From positions 62,001 through 126,000 of the forward strand of contig JAAEAF010014724.1 in NCBI GenBank assembly GCA_011037195.1: DNA of 64,000 bases, written 5' to 3'. The translations under genes and the position numbers were made by a program. The DNA is from Triatoma infestans (Eukaryota; Arthropoda; Insecta; Hemiptera; Reduviidae). The notes beneath the pieces are model-generated. The model made no database searches. It was not told the origin of the DNA and saw only the letters and a list, made by a program, of their open reading frames with translations. Of this stretch, positions 1-12,519 are shown piece by piece. Position 1 is the stretch's first letter, and each line of letters opens with the position of its first letter.

Positions 1-625
1 TTTTACTAGAAGACATGGATTTAAAAAGAAGGAGGATAGACTATATACAGAAAACTACAACGCTTACAGAAGAATACAAGCAACTGGTGGAGAAGGAAAA
101 CGAGTTGACCGAATTTAAAAAATAGGTTAATAAACCACTTTAAAACACACTGGAAGAATCTGGACACAACTGGTGAGTACAATGTTTCTGCGTTTACCGT
201 AAACAACAAAGGACATTTTATATATGTTGGAGTCCTTGCAGAAAAAGAAGTGTGCAAGAACGTATACTTTCTAAAAGGGTAACACAAAAATATATTTATA
301 AGTGCCTATTCTAATAAAGAAAAAATTAAAGAAGATGGTTACATTACAATAACAAAAAATGGTTGGATACAATTTCCTCACCCACCGAGAAAACATTTGT
401 AACTTTTACTACGAATGGTGTAACAACTTACAAAGGAAACTCGTTTACCAAAATAGAGAAGATGGAATTCTGCACAAATATGTGGAAAAATATGCAAGAT
501 ACCGCTTTTACACAAGAGGAGATGGAGAAGTTTAACGAGATTACGATGCAAGAAATAAAAGATCATGTTAAAGTTACTAAGTGAAACCAGCTAGAAGGAA
601 CAGAACTAATTACTCATAGAAATAA
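1..625 (+). pseudogene. degenerate coding-like sequence, family unknown
   Basis: Three short stretches on the plus strand read like protein but lie in different frames. At 3-125 there is a basic, coiled-coil-like tract (MDLKRRRIDYIQK...) ending in TAG. At 121-282 a second frame reads EYNVSAFTVNNKGHFIYVG and ends in TAA. At 363-584 a third frame reads TNGVTTYKGNSFTKIEK and ends in TGA. The frame changes and stops suggest a decayed gene rather than exons, because no clear splice sites join them. I do not recognise the family. The 3' part is repeated downstream of LINE-A, so it probably belongs to an older repeat. Confidence 0.35.
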
Positions 626-820
626 AATCCGATATATAGATAGATAGATAGATTCTACCGGGGGTATGGCTACTCACCACCTATCATGCCTACGCCACCG
701 CGACACCCCAAGGATCTATTGTGGCACCCCCCTAGTTGGAGACCCTCCCCCTATCCTGTCCTTAACCGAACTGTGGAATTGGGGGGGGGGCTCCCAGGTG
801 GTCAATCAGAGCACCCGCCA

Positions 821-3800
821 TCAGAGCACCCTCTCGAGTCCTGCTTGCCTTAGAAGACTTAATAGGTCCGAGAGAGGGCCCTGGCTGAGGCTTGTTGGCA
901 CCAGCTTCTCTTTACCAAAGAGGCGGTACCTTAGCCAGACCAGCCCCTCGCACTGACATACCACATGCAGTGCCGTCTCCTCTTCTTCCTGACAAAACCT
1001 GCACAGGCTATCCGTTGCCAGGCCCATGCGATGCATGTGCTTATTTAATCTCCAGTGGCCAGTGAGAATGCCAACTGCTATCCTTATGGCCACCCGGCCT
1101 AGTTGGAGTAATTCTGCAGTTAGCTTGGGCGAGTAGCTATAGATAAACTTTTTCGCCTGTCTCTGGCCTGGAGTTTTGACCCACCATTCCCTTGATCGGT
1201 CCTGCATCCATAGCTTAATGGATGCACTCCTGAGGCATCTTGAGACACCACAGAACGGCTCCGGCCCGATAAGCGCTCCCATTGAACCCTCCCGGGCCAG
1301 GCGGTCCGCCGCCTCATTGCCTCTGTGACCCGAGTGCCCAGGTACCCAAACCAGGAAGACCTTATTATGGCTACTAATTTCCCTTAGTGCACCTAGGCAG
1401 TCCCACACCAGCCTTGAGCTGATCTCCCACGAGTCAATTGCCCGCAGAGCAGCCTGGCTATCCGAATAAATGACGACTCTGGAGTTATGCACTCCCCGTC
1501 TTCTTATTTCGGCGGCGCAGATAATAATCGCGACTAGCTCCGCCTGAAAGACCGTAGCTAGCCTTCCCAGGCTCACCGAGATATTACATCTCGGATGAGC
1601 CCCGTACACGCCGGCTCCCACTCCGTCACCCATCTTGGACCCGTCCGTGTACCACATAGATTCGCCTGTAATTGGCGGCCCATTCTTCCATGCCCCTCTG
1701 TCTAATATCAAGACTTTGAAGGGTTTTTGGAAGTCATACCTAGGAGTCATCATATCCGTAGGCAGGCCCAAAATCGGGTCCGCCTCCAGCTCCTCCCATA
1801 GGTCTTGATGCTTCCCAGTGTGCCTGGGATAAATGGGCGCTTGTCCCTGTTGTAGTCGTGCCACAACTGCTCTTGCAACGCCTTGGACGTAGATGTGGAG
1901 TGGTGGAAGGTTTAACAGGACCTCCAAGGCCGCAGTGGGGGTAGTCATCATGGCACCCGTCGTACTCAAACAGGCCAGCCTTTGAATACTTCCGAGCGCT
2001 CCCGGCCCCCCCCATCTGCAAGGTCTTTGTCCACCACGCCACCGCCCCGTGGGTTACCATTGGTCTCACGACACAGGTATAAATCCACAGAGCCATCTTC
2101 GGACTTAATCCCCAACTTTTACCGCATAGCCTCCTGCACCTACCCATGGCGATTTTGGCTTTGTGTGCGGTGATATTAATATGGGAATTCCATGTCAGCC
2201 TTCGGTCAAAAGTGACCCCCAAATATTTGGCTTCCATGGCAAAGGGGATCGCGACCCCTCCGAGCATTGGCTGTTGTAAGCCTTGTAAATTTCTCTTCCT
2301 TGTAAAAGGAACCACTTGAGTTTTGTGGGGATTGATGGAGAGACCCTCCGCTCTACACCATTTGTTCACAATATTGAGCGCCCCCTGAGTGCGCTCCGAG
2401 ACGGTTACCGCGAACCGCCCCCTCACCACGATCGCCAGATCGTCCGCGAACCCTAGGCAATGAAAGCCTTCCGCGGTTAATTTGGTCAGGATGTCATCGG
2501 CTAACAACGTCCACAGCAATGGCGACAAAACGCCTCCCTGCGGACAGCCTCTACTCACCCTGGCCACAAGAGATGAATTGTCGATGGTGGCTATATTAGT
2601 CCTTCCCAAAAGACTAGTCCTTATCCACTGACTAATTGTAGGGGGCGTGCCCCTTCTTGTCAGTGCACCAACAAGAGACTCTGAGGACACATTATTAAAG
2701 GCGCCCTCTATATCCAAAAAGGTGACTACCGCAATTTCCTTGTCGTCAAGCGACTTCTGGAGTAGCCTATTTAGGTCGTCCAGAGCCAAATCTACGGACT
2801 TCCCTGCCTGATAGGCATATTGGCGATTATTGAGAGGATTAATCCTCAAGATCTCGTCCCTTATAAACCTGTCAACCATCCTCTCCATCACCTTCAACAG
2901 AAAGGAGGACAGGCTTATTGGCCTAAACGACTTTGGCGTTTGATCTACCGATCTCCCTACTTTCGGGAGGAACACGACCTTCACCTGTTGCCATTCTATC
3001 GGTATGAATCTCCAGGCCAAATAGCCTCTAAAGATCCTACATAGGTGTGGTGTCAACACCTCCACCGCCTTCTGTAGGAAGACAGGGTAAATTCCATCCA
3101 CGCCTGGTGCTTTATAGGGCTTGAATCTTCCAATCGCCCATCTTAGCCTATTCGGCTGTATGACTTGATTCGCGATTTTCCAATCCGCCCGACCAGGCCT
3201 TCTCAGCCCCTCAACCTCTGAAGAGGCCTCTCCATAAGAGGACCCTGGGAAATGTGTGCTCATGAGCAACTCCAGCGACTCCTCTATCGAGTTAGTGTAG
3301 GTTCCGTCATCTTTCTTCAGGAACCCTACCCTGTCCGCAGTACCTTCTCTTGCTAAGATTCTGTGGATTCTCGCGCACTCCGAAGTGTCTGCTACGTCCT
3401 CACAGAATCTTCGCCAGGCTTTACGCTTGGCCTTCCTTATTTCGACATTATACTGCGTCAGTACCCTTCTATACGATGCCCAGTCTTGGTTGATTTTGGC
3501 TTTGTTAAACAGCCTCCTCACCTCTCTCCTCCTTCTCTCGAGGTGATCATTCCACCAGACCGTCTTCGACCTATTAGGCCTTTCCCTCTCCGGACAGTTT
3601 TCCCTGTAGGCGTCCAAAATCGCCTCGGTTACTTGTGCCACTGCCCGTCCCAGACTTCCTATTGTCCGTACATCCACTTTAAGGTCACCGAGAGACTCAC
3701 TGAGACTCCCTACAAATCCCTCCCAGTGGGTCTCCCTCGGGCTTCGAAGCCTGGTAATGACCAATGGTGGAGTGCATATATCAAACCTTATGTGCCTATG

Positions 3801-4436
3801 GTCCGATGGCTCACTTGATACATGCCAGTGAGCAATTTTACTCAACATACAGCGCGAGGCTAGCGTCACATCCAGCACCTCCCTCCTAGCTGCAGTCACG
3901 AAAGTTGGTTCCAAGCCTACATTGGCTACATGCAACCCTTCACCAGTAATGAATTCATAAAGGTACTTACCCCTTTGGTTGATATCGGTGCTCCCCCAGG
4001 CAGTGTTGTGCGCGTTGGCGTCGCATCCCAGCACCAGCTGCAAGTTCCCACCTCTGCAGTAGTCCATTACTCTTCTCAGTAGACAGAGGGGGAAATCCTC
4101 ATCACCGGGGAAGTACGCAGAGCTAATAACCAGCCTTTCCGCTCCCTCTTCGGTGTTGATAGTTAGGAGAGCTGTAACAAAATCGGCGGAGCACAGCTCC
4201 GGTATTAATCCACAGCTCACCTTGTTACTATGCACTATACACGCTCGGGGTCTACTTACAGACTTGTTGTACAGCACCTTCCCAAATTTCGGATGCAGTC
4301 CTCGGACGATCCCCCCATGGCACCACGGCTCCTGCAGTAGGGCTACATGTAGCCCCTCCCTGTCGAACCTCCTACTAAGCATGGCCGAAGCGGCCCTTGC
4401 ATGGTGGAGGTTCGCCTGCACCATCTTGATCGCCAT
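821..4436 (-). pseudogene. LINE-A ORF2: endonuclease-RT-RNase H polyprotein, frameshifted
   Basis: ORF2 starts at the ATG at 4436-4434, one base after the ORF1 stop (TAACATG). The order is APE-type endonuclease (NLHHARAAS, LLQEPW, GCDANAHNTAWGS, DVTLASR), reverse transcriptase (YKAPGVDGIYP, FLDIEGAFNNV, GCPQGGVLSPLLW, catalytic FADDL), then RNase H (YTDGSKMGDGVG, AELVA, SDSQAALRAI, GNEAADRLAREG) and a C-terminal CRFCQEEEETALHVVCQC finger. The frame breaks in an eight-base C run at 2006-2013: the upstream frame continues to 1740 and the RNase H frame runs to 821. The encoded proteins nick the target and prime reverse transcription there. All catalytic motifs survive apart from the frame break. 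Confidence 0.88.
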
Positions 4437-4437
4437 G

Positions 4438-5870
4438 TTAGGTCCCCGAGGGGGGCGGAACGTCGGCCCCGGGTCCCAAGGGTCGCCCCCCGGCTTCCGC
4501 AACCTCCGGCAACCGCTCCTGGCCTTGAGACCTGTGGAGCAAGCCGGCATCGCTTCCGCCAGGAGACGCACCCACCGGGACCCCCGCCTTAACGTCCGCC
4601 CCCTCCTCTATCCGCCCCTCTCCTACGGGTAGTACGGCCAGGGCAGCCTGCAACGCCGCCATCTCTCCTTCCAGGCCCCCCTGACCCCCCTTTGGCAAGT
4701 CCACCCTCACCAAGCTCTCGGCCTGTGGCTGATCTCCTTCCACTTCCATCGCCTTGGCCTCCTCCGAGCTTTTGCTTTTCGGAAGCTTGTGACGAAAAGT
4801 CACTCGCCCCCAACCAAAATAGGGGGACATGTTCAGCCTTTTGAGCTCCGCCAATGACCCCCTGTCCATTGAGAATGTCCAGAGACACCCACCCTCAACG
4901 GGTAAGCATCCCCAGACCCTCCACACTTCGGTTTTCAGCCCCTGGTTGCTCACCTCTAAACGATGAAGCACCCTCTCAGCCTCAACCTGCTTGCCCCCTC
5001 GTTGGGGATGAAGACCTTACAGGTCTCTGGGCCCGGTATGTCCCTCCCCTCGAGTGTCTGGAGGCTTGCACCTTCCCAGGGTTTAAGCTTTGGGATAATC
5101 TCCCTCAGCCACCCCAGACTATCGTCCCCTACGCAGGTAATGACAAGGAACCCTGGTTTATGGGCACATTTGGCCAACCTGACCTGCGGCCCGCCTCTTG
5201 GGATCTTGTCGTATTCCCCCAAAATGGCATTTTGGATGGCCTGTAGTTCATCCATGCCTAACTGGTAATCGGGGAAGCCCTTCTGCACCACGGCAATTTT
5301 CGCCGATGAGGAAGCCTCACTGTAGGATTTCTCCACAGTCTTGGCTTTAACCCTCTTGGGCGGCCGCTGCTGCTGTGGGGATTCCCCCTCCGACCTTGGC
5401 CTCTTAGTCGCCTGTGTCGTACGTTCTACCCATTGAAGGTAATTTTCCCTTATTAGCTGGCGTTTGGCCTGGAGATACTCCTGGCCCGCCTCAACGCGAG
5501 CTTTGAGCTCCTTCCTGGAGAGCCCTGACAGCCTGGCGGCTTGAACGTCCTTGTCTGTCATATTCTCGATCGCTTCTAGCGACCCCGCTTTAAAGTTTCC
5601 GGCCTTTGCCTTGGCCTTTTGGACAGAGGAGCCCCCAGGCCCGCAGGCCCGGCCTTTGGCAGTCCCTGGCATAACGCCAGTTTCCACCGTGGCCATAGTG
5701 GCTGCGGGACCGGGAGCCCCACCATCTGTGCCTTGGGCAGTCACCGTAAACCTACTAACTGGTGCTTTAGCTGTGCTGGTTTTGGGGTTACTCCCCTCCC
5801 CATGGCCTGTCGCACCAGTTCTCGATGGCATCCATGCCTGAAGTTTTAATTTTTTCTTTTTCTTACCCAT
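4438..5870 (-). pseudogene. LINE-A ORF1 (gag-like, DUF4780-type C-terminus), frameshifted
   Basis: The start is the ATG at 5868-5870, followed by a very basic N-terminus (MGKKKKKLKLQ). The first frame runs 304 codons to 4956. The continuing frame is 4971-4438 and ends in TAA at 4438-4440. The join falls at a five-base C run (4994-4998, plus strand), so a one-base indel is the likely lesion. The C-terminal half has the DUF4780 pattern seen in ORF1 proteins of many insect LINEs: TCKVFIPNEG, then VLHRLEVSNQGLKTEVWRV, then a hydrophobic GRVTF end. Such proteins bind the element RNA. I see no CCHC knuckle. LINE-F at 37405-37791 carries the same domain. Confidence 0.75.
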
Positions 5871-6386
5871 ATGATTCCCACGAGTAGCTAGGGATAGGGT
5901 CGTCCACCCAACCAGAGCCCCGCATTAGCCGGGCAAGGCTAAATACTCCGGGGTTTCGCCCGGTGCCCCGGAGGCTCCGTTATCGACACAGTACCCCTGT
6001 GCCATCCATCCCTCGGCACGGAACGCGTAACACCTTAGATTGGGCCCTACTAACAGGTCTGTACTATGTGCGTGTACGTGTTGTTGTGTGTGTGTTCGTA
6101 ATTGTGTATGTTCCCCGTGTAAGATGTTGGGCTGGGATGTTCGCAGGGTCGCCCTTACCTGAGGGGGCAGCTAATCCACCCCCCATCCCACGATAGAGGA
6201 AGTGAGGGATCGGGTTGGACGGGAAAGCAGGATGGGGTACACTAAAGAGGTGGCCCGCGGTGGGTTGCCGCCAGGCCCGCCATTGCCCTGTTGGCCGCAC
6301 TCAAAGAGCGCGTTGCCCGGTCCTCACGGCGTGGACGTAGGGTTGGCTAGCCCCTCAATTCAAGATCGAGGAGACCTTTGAGGACC
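5871..6386 (-). other. LINE-A 5' UTR
   Basis: GC-richer than the surroundings and without a long ORF on the element's strand. It contains a GT-rich stretch at 6066-6112. It ends exactly at the 13-bp target duplication (6387), so this copy is full length or nearly so at its 5' end. Confidence 0.6.
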
Positions 6387-6817
6387 AATCCGATATATAC
6401 TAAAATTCGAAAATATAGGGACATTTACATATCCAATTATTGGATAGAAAAAGAAATAGAATATGGAAATGTAGATTTAAATTTTCACATTATAAAATAA
6501 AAATTAAATTGGATGGACTTAAAACTACTTTAAGTAAAAACAAAGAAAGGATTGTATTTTGTGTGTAAATTATGTTGTATATTATTAACAAAATAAAAAT
6601 AAAAAAAATAATAAAGACGCTGTTTTTCTCTATAACTCCCTCCACCAAAGTAATTGAAACTATGGTAGTTGAAAGCATAGTAACCCGCCTTTCTTATGGA
6701 AGAGAGCTAACTTAACCAACAGGCTATTGCTATATGCAGTAAAAGAAATAGAACCCCCACCTCTACCAGTTATTAGTTACAATCTGCAAGGAAACGACAG
6801 CTAGAACTAGAAGAGGG

Positions 6818-7135
6818 CGATGCAAGAAATAAAAGGTCGTGTTAAAGTTTCAGATGCAACCGGCTAGAGGAATTACCAGAACTAGTAATTCTGGTTGGCT
6901 TTAAATGGTGAATTATAGAAATAAGCTCCGATATATACTACAGATCGAAAATATGGAGACTTTGTACATATCTAATTGCTGGTAAGTAAGAGAAATACAA
7001 GACTTATCTTTAGATTTTGTCTATAAAATAAATTAAATTAGATAAGTAAAACATACTGCCAGTAGACATAAAAAGAAAGATTTGTAATGTGTGTGTAAAT
7101 TATGTATATTATTAACAAAATAAAAATAAAATTGT
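6818..7135 (+). repeat. direct repeat copy 2 (uninterrupted)
   Basis: Uninterrupted paralogue of the sequence flanking LINE-A. It holds ccgatatatact (from 6930) at the position where copy 1 carries the LINE. The two copies differ by many substitutions and small indels, so the duplication predates the LINE insertion. Confidence 0.75.
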
Positions 7136-8138
7136 AGTAAAAGGGATGGATTTCGTAATTAAACAAAATATTATGTTTGCGATATTAATAATAGAACCGT
7201 ACACATCTGTGTATTATGGAAGAAAAAAAATGACAGAGAAAACGGTGATCAATTTTTACTTTTAATGTTGCAATTATTTCCTTTCTTTTTTCCAAATTAA
7301 ATCAATAAATTTCTTCCAAATGACTACAAAATATATATTTATCTTTCTAATCGGTACTAATTACAAGTTTGGGGGCCAGACACTTGTATGTTAGCACTAT
7401 TTCTTTTTTTTTAAACAGCTCTAACGATTTTTTAAACTGACAGACGTTAGTGCTGGAAGAAATGTCCACAGCTCCAAAGAGAAGATTTTGAACTTGGATA
7501 TAACGCAATCATTTCCCCAGATTAGAAACTAATTTTTCAATACTTTGCAAACATTGGTTTAACTTGTTCCAATATACTTCGAATAAAAAGTAACGCATTT
7601 TTAGTGCATAATATCGTATGCCGTTTAACAATGTAGACCTGTAAGACAGTAGAACAAGTTGTTATATGTTTAGAAAGGTTGAAGAAAGCAGACTCAACTT
7701 AGAAATTACCAGGAAAACTGTTATTGCAATCCACAATAATTGCCATACGATAACTTAAGAATGTTTTAGTGCAATATATGTTATATTCTTTTGTATATCT
7801 GTGTTTTTCTTGGTTATTCGACAAATTTAATTGCAGTCCAATCAAACTTGCTGTGTGCAGTGATTTTACCCAAAATATTACATTTAACCTGACCAAAATC
7901 CAAGACATTTAACACAATACATTCTCTATTGTCTAATCATTCGTCACGACTCATTAGCACATCCACAACTCTAGGAGTAAAAATTCAATCTGTTATTCAC
8001 TAAGGAAGTTACTATTTAGGTGATAAATCCCATTAATTTAATAAATTCTCTAAGGGAATTATATATGTAAATTGAATGCGTATTAGATTACAAAAATGTT
8101 TAAAAATATAGAATAATTCATTTACCAGTTAAATTGGA
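7136..8138. other. AT-rich non-coding interval
   Basis: No gene or clear element here. The last ~100 bases (8040-8138) contain the motif atgtaaattga...attagatta...tgtttaaaaatat, which recurs at 12575-12640 and 13030-13095. LINE-B therefore inserted into a member of that repeat family. Confidence 0.5.
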
Positions 8139-8356
8139 AACTGATCACTAATAATAATAATAATACACTTTATTTAAAAGAAAATATTACATTCAAAAAT
8201 AAGTAAATTAGTATTACATAGCATGGCATGAAGCCGTCTGCCAGAGTTTGGTTATTAATTTTACATAAAAAGAAAAGCAAAATTGCATATAACAAAGAAA
8301 ATTACTATTTTGCTATTACTATTTTATTATAATTATTAATTATGAAATTGTAGGTA

Positions 8357-11300
8357 TTAAAGATTGGTTTTATTTCTATAATCTAGAGCTTGTTGAACAA
8401 ATTTTACAAAAACAAGGCAATCAGTTATATTGGAGAGGTAAGAAATAACAAACTGTGATGAAAGTGAACCCATTCTAAAGTGTAATTGACGAATATGAGG
8501 CAGTGCAGAACATTGACATAAAAAGTGGAACATATCCTCTCGTTCATTTAGATTACACAAGTGGCACCGCTCTTTATCCGGGTCTTTATTGCACCATGGA
8601 ACACAATTTAGATTGAGTAATTCACCCCTTATTTTAAACAATAGACTCAAATCTTTAAGATTAACCTCTTCATTTAGACCAACATTATATGTAGAGAGAT
8701 CCCTATTAGTATCCAACAGCTCTTTATAAAGAAGGAAACGATCAGACTTCAGAGCACGACTCACAGACTCCTCCCGATCACTTGTTCTGATTTTCTCTAG
8801 CAAGACTGAAGCATAAGTTTTCCAGTCTGATAAATTATCTAGACTAAAACTGAATTCTATTGAGTATTTCTGCAAAAGATCCGACCAGCATTTAAACCAT
8901 AGAATATTCTTTTTAACAACTTCTGAGGCTACAATCTTCGTTAAACGGGAATCAGGAGAAGAAAGAATTTTAGTGCAATATTTAATATGAAGACTTAATG
9001 TGAAGAAAAAAACTGTATTGATGGAGCCCTCAAGATGAATTATGTAGTTAGGAGTAAAACTGGGCAAAGCAAACACTTTTTTAACAAAATATCTTTGAAA
9101 TTTCTCTATTTTTTCATAACGCTGGTAGCCCCAGACTTGGGCAGCATAACATAATATTGACCGCTATACAGTGTTGAAGACTTGATATTTGGATTTTAAT
9201 GGAACTTGATTGTGAAAGAGAAAGCGGGACCAGACCCTATTCAGCCCTAACTTAGCTTGTGATATTTTGTCATTCAAGTGATGACGAAAGGAAAGGCGAG
9301 ATGTTAAAACAACACCAAGATATTTATAAGAATTGGTGACCTCTATTAGTGAACCTTTATATTTCCATTTTTCTAAGGAACCAAGTCTTCCGCCTTTCCT
9401 GAAGACAACCACTTTCGACTTGCTTAAATTTACTTTTAAGTTCCACTGGTCGTAATACTTTTGTAAAGAATTGATATGCCATTGTAAGCCTGTAGGGCTA
9501 TCGGAAATGAGGACCACATCGTCCGCGTACAATAGCGCTTTGACTTTAGTGTCACCCACGGAGACTCCACCCTCTAGGGTGTCAGGAAGGTCGTCAAGGA
9601 ATAGAGAAAATAATAGTGGGCTCAAAAGGCAGCCTTGTCTTACTCCTCCTGACACACCAAAAAAATCAGAAATGTCCTCTTCCCTCGCACCGCAGAGCAC
9701 GAATTGGAGTACAGGTTATTTAAAATGGTAATAAATTTTGAAGAAATTCCAAGATTCAAAAGTTTCAGTATTAACAATTTATGATCTACTGTATCAAATG
9801 CTGAACTAAAATCAACAAAAAAACAATATAGTTTCTGACCTTTTGTCAAGAATTTAATATTTATAAGATTAATTAAAACAAATAAATTGTCTATTGCCGA
9901 GTATCCTTTTCTAAAACCAGTTTGGCAATCGCTTAATAAATTATTTTGCTTTATATATGTTTCAAGGCGCGAGAGTAGGAGACCAGTAAAGATTTTACAC
10001 ATAGTATTTAAACAGGAAATGCCCCTGTAATTAGTATGTAACTAATTAACAACTTCTGAGGCTACAATAATGTATATTGACATCACCTCGTTTGTATAAT
10101 GGAAATATTATGGACTGACCAAAAGTTGCCGGGGTGCTTCCTATTTCATATATATAATTGAAAAAATCTAATAATTTCTCCAAAAATATTGCAGGAGCAT
10201 GTTTGTAAAATTCGTAAACAATTTGATCAGGACCTGGAGCTTTATTGTTTTTAGCTGTGGTAAGAACAAAAATCAGTTCCTCATAAGTAAACGGAGAATC
10301 TAAACCTGGAGAGGCAATATATGGTTGCGCGTACAGAACAGGATCGGTTAAAGGAGGGTTAAGCAAAGTTTTAAAATGAAGTACCCAATCATCCAAATCA
10401 ATATTATTACCGCAGATAAACTTTTGTGTTTTAAAAGTATTTACCAGATACCAGAAGTCTTTGGAGTCTTTTACTGCTTTAAACTGGTCTACTACTGACC
10501 GAAAATATTCTTTTTTTTTATTAAAGCAAAGTGTCTTATAATCTCTTCTTAAATTACAATAGGCAGTTTTGACTGTTTCAGAGCTAGATGAACGAAATAA
10601 GTTTAATAATTTGAACAATCTTTTCCTACAACGGAGGCATTCATAATCAAACCAAGTTTTTTTGCGAAAAGCCCGAATATAAGAAGTATTATGTTTAGAG
10701 GAAAAACAGGAACTTAAGATACAAGACGTAAATACATCCGCATATTTTTGTGGATCAGCAGGGAACGAGGACATCTCAGAAATATGTGTTTCCAAATTCA
10801 TTTTATAACATTCTTTATTTCTTTGTAACCATGGCAACTGAGGTATGAGAGGTAACAGCTGGGAGGAGTTAGGAGAGGTGTAAGAATCTGATTTCAGGTT
10901 CAACGTTAAAGAAAGCGGGAGGTGATCTGAAAATATTTCCGGTATGATTTTAAAGTTCTCAACAAGGGGGATACATTCAAACGAAACACAACAAAGATCA
11001 ATAACTGAGGAGCCCATAGCACCGATAAATGTATACTCACCCTCCGAGTCACCTGAAACACGACCATTCAACACAGTTAAATCAAAATTATCAAATAGTT
11101 CCAACAGTTGAGTTCCGTTACTGTTTAATATTCCATCTTTGGTTGTTCTAGTAGGGAAGACCCTAGGATTATCTACAAACAAGTCATCTGGAAGAGTCTG
11201 TGAGTCCCCTATTCTGGAATTAAAATCACCAATTAAAATTATTTGTCTGCTTGAGAAGTGCTGAAGTAAGTTTTTTAAAGTGTTAAAGTCACGATCCCAA

Positions 11301-11698
11301 AAATTACAGTTTAAATATACTGGAACTACAGATATATGTGAATTTCTTCTCCTAATATTTATAAAACTGATGCCTGCATATTCAGAGAAATAAGCTAACT
11401 TTTGAAAAATGTTAAGTTTAATACCATAAACAGCTCCACCTATAGCACGGCCATATTTAGAATGTTTAATAGCTGGTACCCAAATTAATTTGTAATCTGA
11501 AAAGTAACTTGTATAAAAACTAAAGCAATCTTCTGTGACAAAAGTCTCTAGAAAAATAAATACATCATCATTTTTACGAAAAAAATTAAAAAAAAAATGA
11601 TCATGTAACTTGTTTTTTAAGCCAGCAATATTAAGAGAAACAAAAGATAAATTCTTAGTCAAAACTTTTTTTTTACCAGAGTCAAAGTTTTTATTCAC
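8357..11698 (-). pseudogene. LINE-B ORF2: endonuclease and reverse transcriptase, broken
   Basis: Codons run from GTG at 11698 (no in-frame ATG for over 200 codons). The endonuclease has SLNIAGLKNKL, ETFVTED and IGDFNSRIG. The RT has NNKAPGPDQIVYEFY, then a break at 10025-10070 by a filler insertion, then FRKGYSAIDNLF, FVDFSSAFDTVDH, a frame change near 9700, GGVRQGCLLSPLLF and catalytic YADDV. An in-frame TAG lies at 9164-9166; the same frame resumes to 8357 with the zinc-binding end (CHLCNLNEREDMFHFLCQC). No RNase H is present. It supplies nicking and target-primed reverse transcription. Confidence 0.85.
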
Positions 11699-11722
11699 GT
11701 CTTCCTGGCAGACATCGAGTCC

Positions 11723-12519
11723 TCAAGAAACTGGTCCTTTTGCAGATGACAACGCCGGTTGATTGATTCTTCGAGCACCTTTTTGAGAGAAGTAATCCTT
11801 AGGTAAAGTGTTGGCAATAAGAGATGAAACAAAGTCGGAAAGATCCGCTCCCACTATTTCATTTAGTTTGGTAATCCCATTCACTCTGCCAAACAATACT
11901 CCAGTATGATTGCACCAAAAAAAATTTTCTCCTTCAACAACCAAACAATTAGACTTGAGAAAAGTTTTTAGGCGCCCATTTAATCTCGAAATCTCCTTGC
12001 GCACTAAAAGGAGTTTATTTCTCTTAATTCTTGTACCCACGGATAAATCTTGATGTATAACAAAGCCAGAGTTTCTCAAAATTCGGGCTGCACTGAGAAC
12101 GTTAATTTTATCTTGTTGTCTTATAAACGACACCATTATTGGGCAATTAGAATCAGGAGAACCGAGTGGAAAAGCATGAATATTTTCGATTTGTATATTA
12201 ACTTTTAATACTTCGGTACAAAACTCAGTAACAATCTGGGTAAAACTTTTGTTTAAATTGCACTTAATGCCTTTAAAAATTAAATTGCTCCGACGGGATT
12301 TATTGTCTAATTCCTCCATAAGATTTTCATTTTTCAATTGAACTTCCTTCAAATAATCCACGTCTCTTTTTAATTGTTTATTTTCTTCTTTGAGAGAAAT
12401 AAAAGAATCTTTTATTGAGTGGGTAGGAACTTTAATTTTGAGTCCAAAACTTCTGAAATAATAGCTGTAAGTTTGGAGTCCAATAAATCTGAGAGGGCGT
12501 CCTTAATTTTTGAATCCAT
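11723..12519 (-). pseudogene. LINE-B ORF1 (coiled coil plus L1-type RRM)
   Basis: Likely start is the ATG at 12517-12519 (MDSKIKDALSDLLDSKLTAI). A one-base frame change near 12431-12442 is needed to join it to the main frame (12361-11723 and a little upstream). The N-terminal ~100 residues are Glu/Lys/Leu-rich and coiled-coil-like (KEENKQLKR, EVQLKNENLMEELDNK). Then comes SRRSNLIFKGI and an RRM-like fold typical of the L1 ORF1 (Transposase_22) family, which chaperones element RNA. The frame ends in TGA at 11723-11725 and is directly in frame with ORF2 only eight codons later (see findings). Confidence 0.75.

Larger units (their letters stand above)
639..6386 (-). mobile_element. LINE-A: R1-like non-LTR retrotransposon, near full length
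   Basis: A 5.7-kb element on the minus strand with a 5' UTR (6386-5871), a gag-like ORF1, an ORF2 (endonuclease, RT, RNase H), a short 3' UTR and a tetranucleotide tail ((TATC)n on the minus strand, about 639-653). It is flanked by a perfect 13-bp target duplication, aatccgatatata, at 626-638 and 6387-6399, and an empty-site paralogue lies at 6818-7135. Protein motifs resemble the R1 group (endonuclease NLHHARAAS and LLQEPW) but with an RNase H domain. One frameshift in each ORF marks this copy as dead. Confidence 0.9.
544..6606 (+). repeat. direct repeat copy 1, split by LINE-A
   Basis: Bases 544-638 continue directly into 6400-6606 if LINE-A and one target-site copy are removed. The joined ~0.3 kb matches 6818-7135, starting with cgatgcaagaaataaaag and passing through ccgatatatact, atcgaaaatat-like and gtgtgtaaattatg blocks. 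The second copy therefore acts as a pre-integration (empty site) paralogue. Confidence 0.75.

Noticed and set aside
3363..4632. Long plus-strand ORFs over LINE-A (e.g. 3363-3818, 4153-4632)
   Set aside because: They are antisense shadows of the GC-rich LINE-A ORFs.
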